From contig NW_026622985.1 of NCBI RefSeq assembly GCF_023065955.2, forward strand, positions 77,179,931 to 77,243,930: 64,000 bases of DNA, given 5' to 3'. Shown here in pieces: positions 12,711-23,351 of this stretch. The position numbers were made by a program, and so were the translations under genes. The stretch comes from Ursus arctos. Its lineage: Eukaryota; Chordata; Mammalia; Carnivora; Ursidae. Every line of letters begins with the position of its first letter. Position 1 is the first letter of the stretch. The notes beneath the pieces are model-generated. The model saw nothing but the letters and a program-made list of their open reading frames with translations, was not told the DNA's origin and searched no databases.

Positions 12711-12833
12711 CTATTACTACTATAGCCAATCATCTAATTTTTACATTGACATCATATGGCAAGGATTGAATTTTGATGTATTAACAACAAAGCAAGTCGA
12801 AAAAAAATTTTTTAATTAAAATTTTTTTTAATT

Positions 12834-13022
12834 TTAAGATTTTATTTATTTGTTTGAGAGAGAGTGAGAGAGAGGGCACAAGTAGGGAGAAGGAGCAGAG
12901 GCAGGGGGAGACGCAGGCCTCCCACTGAGCAGGGAGTCGGAAGTGGGACTTGATCCCAGGACCCTGGGATCGTGTCCTGAGCTGAAGGCGGATGCTTAGT
13001 TGACTGAGACACCCAGGCGCCC
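12834..13022 (-). mobile_element. SINEC
   Basis: Antisense copy: 'TTAAGATTTTATTTATTTG', GA-rich body, 'GACTTGATCCCAGGACCCTGGGATC' and the head 'TGACTGAGACACCCAGGCGCCC'. The poly(T) side merges with A/T-rich flank, so the left boundary is approximate. Confidence 0.92.
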
Positions 13023-13055
13023 AAGCTGAAAATTTTCATGTTTAAGAAAGCTTAC

Positions 13056-13129
13056 TAACATAATATAATATAATAAATAAATAAATAAATAAATAAATAA
13101 ATCTTTAAAAAAAAGACAAAAAAAAAAAA
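13056..13129 (+). mobile_element. SINEC tail-only insertion
   Basis: A 74-bp insert made only of a SINEC-like 3' tail, (AATA)n then 'ATCTTTAAAAAAAAGAC' and poly(A), lies between two perfect copies of AAGAAAGCTTAC (13,044-13,055 and 13,130-13,141). This reads as an extremely 5'-truncated retrotransposition event with its target-site duplication. An alternative is a microsatellite grown from an A-tail. Confidence 0.7.
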
Positions 13130-13995
13130 AAGAAAGCTTACCTTTGACCAATAGTAAAGAGGGAAGCAAAGTACAGCAGTCAGTAAAACAAATTTTTGAA
13201 TAAGATATAGTAGGTTGGAATTCTAGCTTCATGATTTATCAAAGCTATGTAGCTTTGAGTATGTCAGTTAGCTTTCTGAGTCTATTCTTGGTATCCAAAT
13301 AAAATAATTCAATAAATTATACATAAATTATACATTTCCAGAAACATAGTGGATACTCAATAAATACAAACTTCAAGTTTAACAATTCTAATTGGATGCC
13401 TATTAGTTTTTTCTAAATGTTACTTCTGATATAATCTTCAAAAGTGATAACGGAAAGGTAGAAGAATAGCAAATTATTGGCACATCAATGTTTGATCAAG
13501 AATTTACTAATGATTTCAAGATAACATATCATTTTGTTATTTTACATTAGGCCACAGTAGTTTTTGACAAAGATAAATTATATCTTATGGCTTTTTTTCC
13601 CACTACATAGTTTTATGCCTAAATTAACCCATTTGGTTTTGATAAAAGCAGTCAATCTGATCATTGTTTGAGGAGAGTTGTGTTTTCAAAAAATACAAAC
13701 TAAAAGTAGTATAGTATTCAATTTTGGTGAAATTAGATTTTTAGAATTTATTTACATAGTCTAATTAATAGTTGCTGACTGAATCAAAGAAATCAGTTCA
13801 GAAAATTAATACATTCCCTGACATCTGTTCCTGGGTCATTATTTACTGAATCTGCACTTTTACATCAGGAGGGGTAATTATTATAAAGTTAACTGATAAA
13901 CTAAGCATTTCCACCAGCAGGAAAGAGCTGGTTTTACAACTGCAAATGGGTCTGAAAAATTTAAAGAACATATTCAGACAGTCTCAGATTTATAT

Positions 13996-14495
13996 ACAGA
14001 TCTCCCTCAACTTATGATGGGGTTACATCTAAGTAAACCCATCATCAGTTGAAAATATCATAAATCAAAAATGCATTTAAGACACCTAACCTAGCAAACA
14101 TCATGGCTTAGCCTAGCCTACCTCAAACTCAGAACACTTGCATTAGCCTACTAGTTGGGCAAAATCATCTAACACAAAACCTCTTTTATAAAGAAATGTT
14201 GAATATTTCACATAATTTATTGAATACTGTACTGAAAGTGAAAAACAAAATGATCGTAAGGGTACAGAACGGTTCTAAGTGCAACTGTTATTCACCCTCC
14301 GGATTGCGCGGCTGACTGGGAGCTGTGGCTGCCACCATCCAACATCAAGACAGGACTGTCCCATATATCACTAGTATAGGAAAAGGTCAAAATTCAAAGT
14401 ACAGTTTATACTGAATGCTTACTGCTTTTGAATCATCATGAAGACAAACAAATCGTAAGCTGAATTATCATAAGTTGGGGATCATCTGTATACAG
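13996..14495. mobile_element. Non-autonomous Tigger-type DNA transposon
   Basis: Terminal inverted repeats are visible. The left end has 'ACAGATCTCCCTCAACTTATGATG' and the right end the reverse complement of 'ACAGATGATCCCCAACTTATGAT', each flanked by TA, as expected for pogo/Tigger target duplication. Internally it follows a MER8/MER44-like consensus: 'CCCATCATCAGTTGAAAATATC', 'AATGCATTTAAGACACCTAACC', 'GGCTTAGCCTAGCCTACCTC' and 'TTATTGAATACTGTACTGAAAGTG'. The internal 14,297-14,335 piece is CpG-bearing, also part of the family. No transposase frame remains. Confidence 0.85.
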
Positions 14496-14522
14496 TCTCC
14501 CTAATACCAATAATTTCAGTTG

Positions 14523-14592
14523 GCAAAAAAAAAAAAAAAAAAAAAAAGAAGAAGAAAAAAAAAAAGAAAGAAAAGAGAAAAGAAAAGAAAAT
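14523..14592. repeat. A-rich low-complexity tract
   Basis: A run of about 24 A followed by GAAGAA, AAAG and AAAAG units. It is probably the expanded tail of an old retroposon, but no body is visible. Confidence 0.8.
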
Positions 14593-14599
14593 TGGCTAG

Positions 14600-15040
14600 C
14601 ACTTACGGAGAATTTTTAGTGCCAAGCACTTTACAAGTACCACATTTAACTGACAAATTAAAACTTATGCGTAGATAGTTTGCCCCAACCCCTATTTTTC
14701 AGATGAGTAAACTGAGATTTATCTGAGTTAAAAAATTTTGTTCGGGGCGCCTGGGTGGCACAGCGGTTAAGCGTCTGCCTTCGGCTCAGGGCGTGATCTT
14801 GGCGTTATGGGATCGAGCCCCACATCAGGCTCCTCTGCTGTGAGCCTGCTTCCTCCTCTCCCACTCCCCCTGCTTGTGTTCCCTCTCGCTGGCTGTCTCT
14901 ATCTCTGTCAAATAAATAAATAAAATATTTTAAAAAAAATTTTTGTTCAAGTCATATCATTAAGAAGTGGCAGAAGTGGGACTTGAATTCAGGTATGGCC
15001 ACCTCTAAATCTCATATTTGTAACTATTCTATTTTTCATA
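14600..15040 (-). mobile_element. MIR SINE, split by a SINEC
   Basis: Antisense MIR: 'GTGCCAAGCACTTTACAAGTACCACATTTAACTGAC', 'TTTTTCAGATGAGTAAACTGAGATTTATCTGAG', then after the SINEC 'TTCAAGTCATATCATTAAGAAGTGGCAGAAGTGGGACTTGAATTCAGG'. Interrupted at 14,744-14,939. Confidence 0.8.
14744..14939 (+). mobile_element. SINEC, young subtype
   Basis: Sense copy with the intact head 'GGGGCGCCTGGGTGGCACAG', 'CTTCGGCTCAGGGCGTGAT', 'GGGATCGAGCCCCACATCAGG' and an '(AAATA)n' tail. A short duplication like TTTTGTTC flanks both sides (ending at 14,743 and near 14,948). This is the low-divergence subtype that points to an arctoid carnivoran. Confidence 0.95.
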
Positions 15041-16070
15041 TCTTTACAGACAATCACAAAAAATAATAACTCTAAAGATAATCACAGGAAATATCTGCTC
15101 TGGCATGCTGTCTATAGATACTACTTTTATCTTCCAAAGCATATCATACAATGTTCCTTACTTCTATCCTTGCCGCCTTCTTCATCATTAGGATTCCCTC
15201 TTCATTGTTGGAAGCTGGGCTCCTGCACTCCTCTTAATTCCCCAGCCTCTCAACCACGGCAGACCCATTTCATTTATCCTCCTGCCTGATTCCCTTTACT
15301 CTTTGACTGTTTCTCTGCTGTTCTGAATGTCTAGAGAAAGGTGTCCTGGGAGAGAAGATTAGAGTAAGTAATTCCCGCTTTCTTCACTGTGGGCCCCAAC
15401 ACACTAATTTTAATCTTACATAGCAACTTTGATAAAATGATTAATATGTTCAGCCTGGGATTTTCCATGAAAAATAGATTAAAAATAAATTTATTTCATA
15501 TGTTTACATACTCAAAAAACTCTTTGCTTTTTAATCAATTCTTAATCACTTTAAGTTTAATTCCAAGAGATAACTATAATAGAATCAGAAGAGGGAGATT
15601 TTAAAATTCTATCCAGAGTCTCAATGTTAAATAAAATGTATTTGTAACATGGATCAGAGGTTTCAGTGTCAGGCTAGCCTCAAGTTAGCTATTAATCCTG
15701 AAACAAACTGATTAATCTTTTGAATTTCTATGTCCTTATCAGTAGAGTGAGGTATTTTCGCAACAGAAGAATTCAGTAGTCTTCCATTTCCTATATTTGA
15801 TATATCTAGAATAAGTTAATATTCAAGACAGAGCAGAAAACAACTACCAGAGAAAAGATCAAAAATAAAACAAAACAGAACAAAGAAAAGAACTGCAAAT
15901 AAAATCAGAAAGAACAAAATAAAAATGTTTAGATTCAGATCATGTCTGTACCACAAAAGTCTCCAAACTTTGTAAAAGATAAAACTTACCAGATTCAGCC
16001 ATATACACAAAACTCATTGAATACAGGGACTGGGAATCAATTAGGCACACAGAACAATAGATTGGACCAG
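15041..16070. other. Mostly unassigned; possible MIR remnant
   Basis: No gene recognised. Positions 15,655-15,765 weakly resemble a sense MIR ('AGCCTCAAGTTAGCTATTAATCCTG', 'TGAATTTCTATGTCCTTATCAGTAGAGTGAGGT') but divergence is high. The remainder is AT-rich with an A-rich stretch near 15,850-15,925. Confidence 0.4.
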
Positions 16071-16071
16071 C

Positions 16072-16290
16072 AGTTCTCAACTGGGGGCTATTTAAAACTC
16101 CAGGGACATTTCACAATGTCTTGAGACATTTTGGGGGTGTCATTACTGAGAGTGAGAGTACTGACAGAATCTAGTGGATAGAGACCAGAGTACTGTTAAA
16201 CATTTGACAATGTACAGGAATAGTCCCCTCCCCACTAAAAAGGGATCATACATTCGCAAATATCAATGGTGCCAAGGTTGAGAAATCTTG
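16072..16290 (+). mobile_element. MER5A (hAT-Charlie MITE)
   Basis: Starts 'CAGTTCTCAACTGGGGGC', continues 'CAATGTCTTGAGACATTTTGGGGGTGTCA', 'ATCTAGTGGATAGAGACCAG' and 'GTACAGGAATAGTCCCCTCCCC', and ends 'GTGCCAAGGTTGAGAAATC'. The two ends (CAG.GTTCTCAAC / GTTGAGAA.C) are the short inverted repeats of MER5. Essentially full length. Confidence 0.88.
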
Positions 16291-17845
16291 AACTACATTA
16301 AGGTAAAACACCAAAATGAGTAAACAGTTTATAGAAAACAGTTGAACTTCCACCAGCCAATGCAATCCAATAAAACCAACCAAGGGCTACAAGGTAAAAA
16401 GCTACCGTTATTATTTTAAATTATACTCCTCTTAGGTTGATAAAAATTATTTAGGTTACCTATATATTTTTAAAACAAACTGGATTTATCAAACACTCCC
16501 TTCTCCCTATCCACATCAACTACTTATAAGCATGGTCTTAACAGATATTTTGTCATGAGAGATCAATGATTAAATGGTGGTGGCAGGACGAAATGAGAGA
16601 AAATAAACTGAATTGTGTGTGGAGGGATCTATGCGGAGAAATAAAAAGGAAAAAGAAACAAATTAAAGACTAATCAACTGATGTAGGCAATATGAGAGGC
16701 ATTGGCATTTCAAACAGAAAGAAAAGGAAATCTCCTAGTTTGGTTCTTGTATAAGTTTATCATTATTACGTTGCTACTACTTATCCAAATACTTACATGT
16801 ATCTTTGGGCCAAGAGTAAGTTATTTTTACATTGACTATAAACATGAAGGAGTGCTAACATGAGCATCAAGTAGAACTAGTTTTATTTACCTGTAACATG
16901 GTGCTAATAATATCATGTACTTCCGGGTTTTGAGGATTAAAATTATGTAATATACAAAAGGCATTTGTTATAATCCTTCTCTTATTCTTTGATCTCATTA
17001 AATATTAGGCATTGTAAGTTTAAACAATGATGTTGATGGTGATGTCCTATGAGGCTGTGGTAGAAATGACACTACGGTGAATAGAAATGGCCAGGAGAAA
17101 GAACAAGTCAAATCTGGCCAGGAAAAGCATGATATATGAAACAGAAAGTGGATTAGTCTAGAGAACAGATGGTTATGACAAGATATATATGATATCAAAA
17201 TTGCAGCAAGCCCAGGAGTCTTCTGAGAAAGGTAATTATTTGCTTACCAAAGGACTGAGACCTCAGAGATTACATAACTATAAATTTCATGAGCAAGAAA
17301 CTCAAGGTCAAGTGTAAAGAAACAAAAAATACAAGTTTCCTTTATGCTCCCATTGCAACCTCTGCAAACCTATGTATGAGGTGATTAAAACACAACTTGT
17401 TTACCTTGTTGCTGATTAAAGAACCATTAAGGGAGCCAATGCATTCCCATAGCACAATGATCTTCAGAGCTAGAGGAAACATTATTGGATCCTACCTGCA
17501 GGGTAAGGATGCTCACCCTCATTCTAGAATTACTAGTGGCAAAGCAATATTGAGATACAGGGTGCTAGAGAAAGAACAGGGCCCTAGATTATAAAAGAAA
17601 GCTAAAACAAATTGTTCTATAATTATTAAATTATTTTTCTATTATGTGATTTTAAAAGGAATTCACGTGTGTATTGGCAGAGGGTATCTGGGAACTCTGT
17701 ACTTTCTGTTCAATTTTGGTATGAACTGCTATAAAATAAACGTATAAAAGTACAAAGGTATAAAGGTATAAATATAAAACCTACTTAAAAAAGTGGATTA
17801 GTATGACAATATATCTATCTGAGAAGCCACTTAGGAAATTTTTAA
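16291..17845. other. Unassigned sequence
   Basis: About 1.5 kb with no recognised repeat, exon or RNA. Short open frames are consistent with chance. A small 'AAAGGTATAAAGGTATAAA' tandem lies near 17,753-17,772. Confidence 0.4.
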
Positions 17846-17986
17846 AAAAATTTTATTTATTTATTTATTTATTTATTTATTTTTTTTTTTTTTAATTTTT
17901 TTTAAGTAATCTGTACAACCAACGTGGGGCTTGAACCCACAACCCCAAGATTGCATGTTCCACCGACTGAGCCAGCCAGGTGTTTC
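17846..17986 (-). mobile_element. SINEC lacking its CT-rich body
   Basis: Antisense copy in which the '(TTTA)n' tail (17,850-17,882) and T-run lead almost directly into the tRNA-related part ('CCAACGTGGGGCTTGAACCCACAACCCC', 'CATGTTCCACCGACTGAGCCAGCCAGG'). The usual middle body is absent. It may be a tRNA-head-only family variant or an internal deletion. Confidence 0.82.
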
Positions 17987-18059
17987 AGAATTTATTTTCT
18001 TTAAATCTAGAAGAAAAAGTAAATTATCTGTCCCATTCATGACTGGAAATTATCATTGT

Positions 18060-18275
18060 ATTGTACCTCTACTATGTGACATAAATTCTACACACTTTAT
18101 CCTTAACTTTCACCAAATCCTTGAAATATTGCTAGTATTTCCATTTACAGATGAAAACCTATGGATTAAATAGGTTAGTTGTCAAAGTTCACAGTACTAA
18201 TATATGTCAGAGCTATAATTATAACCCAGGTCTCCAAATGCCTTTCTTTAATACTTTCTGCTAGACTGTGTTACC
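18060..18275 (-). mobile_element. MIR SINE
   Basis: Antisense landmarks in order: 'CCTCTACTATGTGACATAAATTCTACACACTTTATCC', 'TTTCCATTTACAGATGAAAACC', 'GTTAGTTGTCAAAGTTCACAGTACTAATATATGTCAGAGC' and 'ATAACCCAGGTCTCC'. Confidence 0.8.
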
Positions 18276-18436
18276 TTAACTGGGTCCAATTAATACATCA
18301 TTTTCTTCAGAAGATGGCAGCAACAGATTCATATAGAAAGGGAAGACGATTTTCATCTTTTTTTCAATACCCAAAGAACAGACAACAGAAAATCTCTCTA
18401 AGTTTAATAAAGTTTAAATCATACTATTTTTTATTT

Positions 18437-18531
18437 TTTTATAATAATTTTTTATTGTTATGCTAGTCACCATACAGTACATCCCTAGTTTTTGATGTAA
18501 TGTTCCATGATTCATTACTTGCGTATAACAC
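18437..18531 (-). mobile_element. Very short L1 3' end
   Basis: About 95 bp equal to the reverse complement of the terminal carnivore L1 3' UTR ('GCTAGTCACCATACAGTACATC', 'TTTTTGATGTAATGTTCCATGATTCATTACTTGCG'). It sits between similar copies of CATACTA-T/GTATTTTT, so it is a heavily 5'-truncated insertion with a probable target duplication. Confidence 0.75.
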
Positions 18532-20927
18532 ATACTAGTATTTTTAATGGAATTTTATTTTCTTTATTTTTTTCAGCCATTTAAAAATGTGAAAGCCTTT
18601 CTTAGCTCAAAGGCTGTGCAGAAACAGGTGGTGAGCTTGATTTGGCACAAGCACTCTCGTTTTCCCACTCCCGAATTAAAATATTATGCCTGTACTGACA
18701 GTTCTTTAATCCCTCTTACAGTTTATTTTTTTCAAATAATTTACTGAGTTGAAATTCATATAACATAAAATTAATCACTTTAAAGTGGACAAGTCAGAGG
18801 CAGTTAATATATACGTGATGTTGTGCAACCACCACCTCTATCTAGTTCCAAAACATTTCCATTATGCAAAGTGAAACCCTTCATCCAGGGATAGTGTGTT
18901 ATAAGGAGAATCGTACAATATGTGACATTTTGTGTCTGGCTTCTTTTGCTTTGCAAAATGTTTTCGAGGTTCATCCATGTTGTAGGATGTATCTGAATTT
19001 CAGGGTTTTTATAGCTGAATAATATTCATTTGTACGTGTATACCCTATATCGTTCATCCATTCATCAGTTGATGGACACTTGGGCTGTTTTTACCTTTTG
19101 GCTATTGTGAATATTACTATGAACTTGCATTTACATTTACTTGTTTGAGTACCTGTTTTCAATTATTTTTGGTATATACCTAGGAGTGGAATTGCAGGGT
19201 GAATTGGTTGTTCAAGTTTAAATTTGGGGGAACCATTAAACTTTTTCAAAACAGCAGAACCATTTTCAATTCCCACCAGCAATATACAAAGTCTCTAATT
19301 TCTCCATATAACAGTTGTTATCTTCCATTTTTATAAGTATTGCATACTAGTGAGTGCGAAGTGATACCTCATTGTGGTTTTGATTTACATTTCTCTAGTA
19401 ACTAATGATGGTGAGCATATTTTCAGGTACTTGTTGGTCAGTTAAATATCTTATTTGGAAATATGGCTATTCAAGTCTTTTGCCCATTTTTTAATTGGGT
19501 AGTTTGTCTTTTTGTTGCTCTGAGTGTTCTTTATGTATTTGGGATACTTGTCCTTTAACATATATGTGAATTGATGATGTTTTCTCTTATTCTGCAGATT
19601 GTCTTTTCACTTCCTTGATAATGTCATTTGATGTACAAAGGTTTTAATTTTGATGAAGTCTAATGTATATATTTTGTCTTTTATTGTTCATGCCTTTCGT
19701 GTTCTAGCTAATGGAATCCACTGTCAAGTCTAGGATCATGAAGATTTACCCCTATATTTTCTTCAAAGAGTTTTATGGACTTAGGTTTATATTTAGGTCT
19801 TTGATCAATTTTGAATTAATTTTTATGTATGGTATGAAGTAGGGATTTAACTTCATTCTTGTGCATGTGAATATCCAGCTGTCCCAGAAGCATTGTTGAA
19901 GATTCTTTCCCCATCAGATGGTCTTCTCATCCTTGTCAAAAAAATTAATTTATTGACCACAGGTATATGGGTTTAGACCTGTAATCTCAGTTCTATTCCA
20001 TTGGTCTATATGTCTATATCACCTTGTTTTGATTACTGTAAATTTGTAGTGAGTTTTGAAACTGGATCACATGTTTGTTCTTTGTCAAGTTTGTTTTGGC
20101 TATTAAGGCCTCCCGGAAATTCGAAAGAATTTGAAGACTAGTTTTTCTGTTTCTGGGAAAAAAAAAGGCTATTGTAATTTTGAATTTTGATAGAGATTGC
20201 ACTGAATCTGTAGATCACTTTGGGTAATATCGACCTCTTAAAAATATTAAGTCTTGCAATTCATAAACAGAGACTGGATTCTCACTTATTTAAGTCTTTA
20301 ATTTCTTTTAGTAATATTTTGTGGTTTTCATTAATAGATCTTCCACCTACTTAGTAAATTTTTTCCTAAATATTTTATTCTTTGGATGTATCATAAATTT
20401 TTTTTCTTAATTTCCTTTTGGATTATTCATTGCTAGTGTATGAAAACACAACTGATTTTTGTGTTCTGACCTTGTACCCTGCACTTTTTCTGTATTAGTT
20501 TATTAGCTTTGGTTGCTTTCTTTGTGGATTTCTTGGGATTTTCTACATAGAGAATTGTCATCTGTGGATAGAGGTAATTTTATTGATTCAAGTATGGATG
20601 CATTATATTTCCTTTTATTGTCTAATCATTCTAGATGGGATTTCCAGTATAATACTGAATAGCAGTGGTGGAAGTGGGCATCTCTGTCTTGTTTCTAATA
20701 TTAGGGGGAAGAGTTACTTTGCTCCTACACAGTTCTGCACCCTCCTTATGCTGTTACAAATGATATATGTATAGATTGTATGCCCAATAACGTAGATTTA
20801 TCATTATTTTTATGCATTTGTTTTTTAAATCATGTAGAAAATATAAAGTGGATTTAACAACTGAAAACACTGTCAATAATAATGGGTTTTATATTTGCCC
20901 ATGTAGTTGCCTTTAGTAGAGATTCTT

Positions 20928-21123
20928 TTTTTTTTTTTTAAAGATTTTATTTATTTGACAGAGATAGAGACAGCCAGCGAGAGAGGGAACACAAGCAGGG
21001 GGAGTGGGAGAGGAAGAAGCAGGCTCATAGCAGAAGAGCCTGATGTGGGGCTCGATCCCACAACACCGGGATCACGCCCTGAGCTGAAGGCAGACGTTTA
21101 ACCGCTGTGCCACCCAGGCGCCC
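20928..21123 (-). mobile_element. SINEC with perfect 17-bp target duplication
   Basis: Antisense young-subtype copy ending 'TGTGCCACCCAGGCGCCCC'. CTTTAGTAGAGATTCTT occurs perfectly at 20,911-20,927 and 21,124-21,140. It is inserted in the old L1. The low divergence and identical duplications indicate recent integration. Confidence 0.96.
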
Positions 21124-21301
21124 CTTTAGTAGAGATTCTTATAACTTCATTCAGCTTCCAGTTACTGTCTGGTGTCCTTTCATACCAACCTAAAGTACTC
21201 CCTTTGGCATTTCAGGTAGGAATGCACTGCTGGTAATGAACTCTGCCAGAATTTATCTGGAAATATCTTAATTTATCCTTGATTTTAAAAAATTTATCCT
21301 A

Positions 21302-21419
21302 GGGGCACTTGGGTGGCTCAGTCAGCTGAGTGTCCAACTCTTGGTTTTGGCTCAGGTCATGATCTCAGGGTCATGAGATCGAGCCCCACATCAGGCTCTG
21401 TGCTCACCAGGGAGTCTGC

Positions 21420-21450
<31 letters not shown>

Positions 21451-21494
21451 TCTCCCTTTGCCTTTCTCCTGCTCATGAGCATGCCCTCTCTCTC

Positions 21495-21541
<47 letters not shown>
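21302..21541 (+). mobile_element. SINEC with expanded (TC)n and (AAAT)n
   Basis: Sense copy with head 'GGGGCACTTGGGTGGCTCAG', an expanded TC run (about 21,421-21,446) and a long (AAAT)n tail (about 21,499-21,543). Flanked by AAAATTTATCCT (21,289-21,300) and AAAATTTACCCT (21,542-21,553). Confidence 0.94.
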
Positions 21542-21543
<2 letters not shown>

Positions 21544-22038
21544 AATTTACCCTTGATTTTTGAAGGACATTCTTTCTAGACATAGAATACGTGGTTGGAA
21601 GTTATTTTTTCTTTCAGCACTTTAAATATGTCACCCCATTGCCTTTTGTTCTTTCCATCATTTCTTATAAGAAGTCAGTTGTTTACCTTACTAAGGATCT
21701 CTTCTACATGATGGATTTTCACTTCTTTCAGGATTCTTTTCCTTGGCTTTTTACGTTTGATTATGATGTGTCTTGGTGTGAATCTCTGAATTTATTCTAT
21801 TCAGAGTTTATTGAGCTTCTCTGATGCACAGTTTCATGTGTTCCATCAAATTTACAGTTTTCAGCCATTGTTTCATCATATATTCTTTCTGTTACTTTCT
21901 CTCTTCTTTTGGGACTCCACAATGCCTATGTGGATTGGTTTAATAGTTTCCACAGTTCCCTTAGGGTTTGATCATTTTCTTCTTCTTCTTTTTTTTTTTT
22001 TTTTGCTCCCCACACTCAGTAATTTCAATTGTCCCATT

Positions 22039-22252
22039 CTTCTTAGATTTATTTGAGAGAGAGAGAGAGAGAGCGTGCACACACGTGCACACACCCGTGT
22101 TGGGGGGGGGAGGAGCAGGCGAAGGGGAGAGAGAAACCCAGGCGGACTCTGCACTGAACCTGACATGGGGCTCAATCCCACAACCCATAAAATCACGACC
22201 TGAGCTGAAACCAAGAGTCGGACGGTTAGCCGATTTTGCCACTGAGGCACCC
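22039..22252 (-). mobile_element. SINEC
   Basis: Antisense copy with GA-run and a CA-rich stretch (22,076-22,100), ending 'GCCACTGAGGCACCCC'. Flanked by CAATTGTCCCATT (22,026-22,038) and CAATCGTCCTATT (22,253-22,265). Confidence 0.92.
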
Positions 22253-22284
22253 CAATCGTCCTATTGTCAAAATGACTGATTCCA

Positions 22285-22483
22285 GGAACACCTGGGTGGC
22301 TCAGGTAGTTAAGCATCTGCCTTGGGCTCAGGTCATGATCCCACGGTCCTGGGGTCAAGTCCCACATCGGGCTCCTTGCTCCAGGCTCAAAGCCTCCTTC
22401 TCCTTCTGCCTGCAGCTCCCCCTGCTTGTCTGCATGCACTCTCTCTCTCTCTCTGACAGATTAATAAATAAAATCTTTAAAAA
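22285..22483 (+). mobile_element. SINEC, back-to-back with the preceding copy
   Basis: Sense copy starting 'GGAACACCTGGGTGGCTCAG' and ending 'AATAAAATCTTTAAAA'. Flanked by AAATGACTGATTCCA (22,270-22,284) and AAATGACTGATTCTA (22,484-22,498). Confidence 0.94.
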
Positions 22484-23296
22484 AAATGACTGATTCTATC
22501 TTTTGTCTGTTCAAATCTGCTATTGAATACCTCTAGTGAATTTTTTCAGTTATATCTTCATCTTTAGAATTTCTATTTAGTTCTTTTATAATTTTTATCT
22601 TTATGATATTCTCACTTTCTCTTTATGATATTTTCACATCTCTTTTTTCTGGTTACAGTTTGTTTTTTATGCATGGTGTCCTTTAGATTCTTGAGTACAT
22701 GTAAGTCAGTTGATTTAAAGTCTTTGTCCAGTAATTTCAATATTGGGTTTCCTCAGGGGTGGTTTTTTGTCAATTTGTTTTTTCTTGTGAGTGGGTCATA
22801 CTTTCCTGTTTTATGTCATATGATTTTTTCTGTTGTTGAAAACTGGGTATTTAAATATCATAATATGGTAACTCCAAAAATAAGATTTACCCCTTTTCCA
22901 GGATTTGCTTTTTGTTGATGTTGTTGTTGTTTAAAGCTAAAGTCATTTGGAATAGTTAACTATATTCCAAATTGTTGTTGCAAACAATTTACTCCTTACC
23001 ATGTGTGGTCACCGACCACATTAGCTTGTGTCAGCCATTATTTTTACAGACATTTTTTGAATGCTGGGAGATATAAACAAACACACACACAAAAACAAAA
23101 TGACCTCTACCTGTCTTTGCAGAATGGCTTTATGTTGGGGCAGTTCTTTAAAACATAGACTGTTTATAACTCTGCTTAGCCGGAATTTCTTACTTGCACT
23201 GGAACTATAGATCAGCCAGAGGTGAAAGCTTAGGGTCTTCTCAGGTCTTCTTTAAGTATGTATCCTGGGCATGCACAGATTTTTCTAAATTCCTCA

Positions 23297-23299
<3 letters not shown>

Positions 23300-23348
<49 letters not shown>
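23300..23348. repeat. (AT)n microsatellite
   Basis: About 24 uninterrupted AT dinucleotides within the old L1 5' region. Likely length-polymorphic and prone to cruciform extrusion. Confidence 0.97.

Positions 23349-23351
<3 letters not shown>

Noticed and set aside
14744..14830. tRNA-like A and B box regions in SINEC heads (here and in other copies)
   Set aside because: These are tRNA-Lys-derived SINE promoters inside retroposons, not functional tRNA genes: the cloverleaf is not maintained and SINE body and tail follow.
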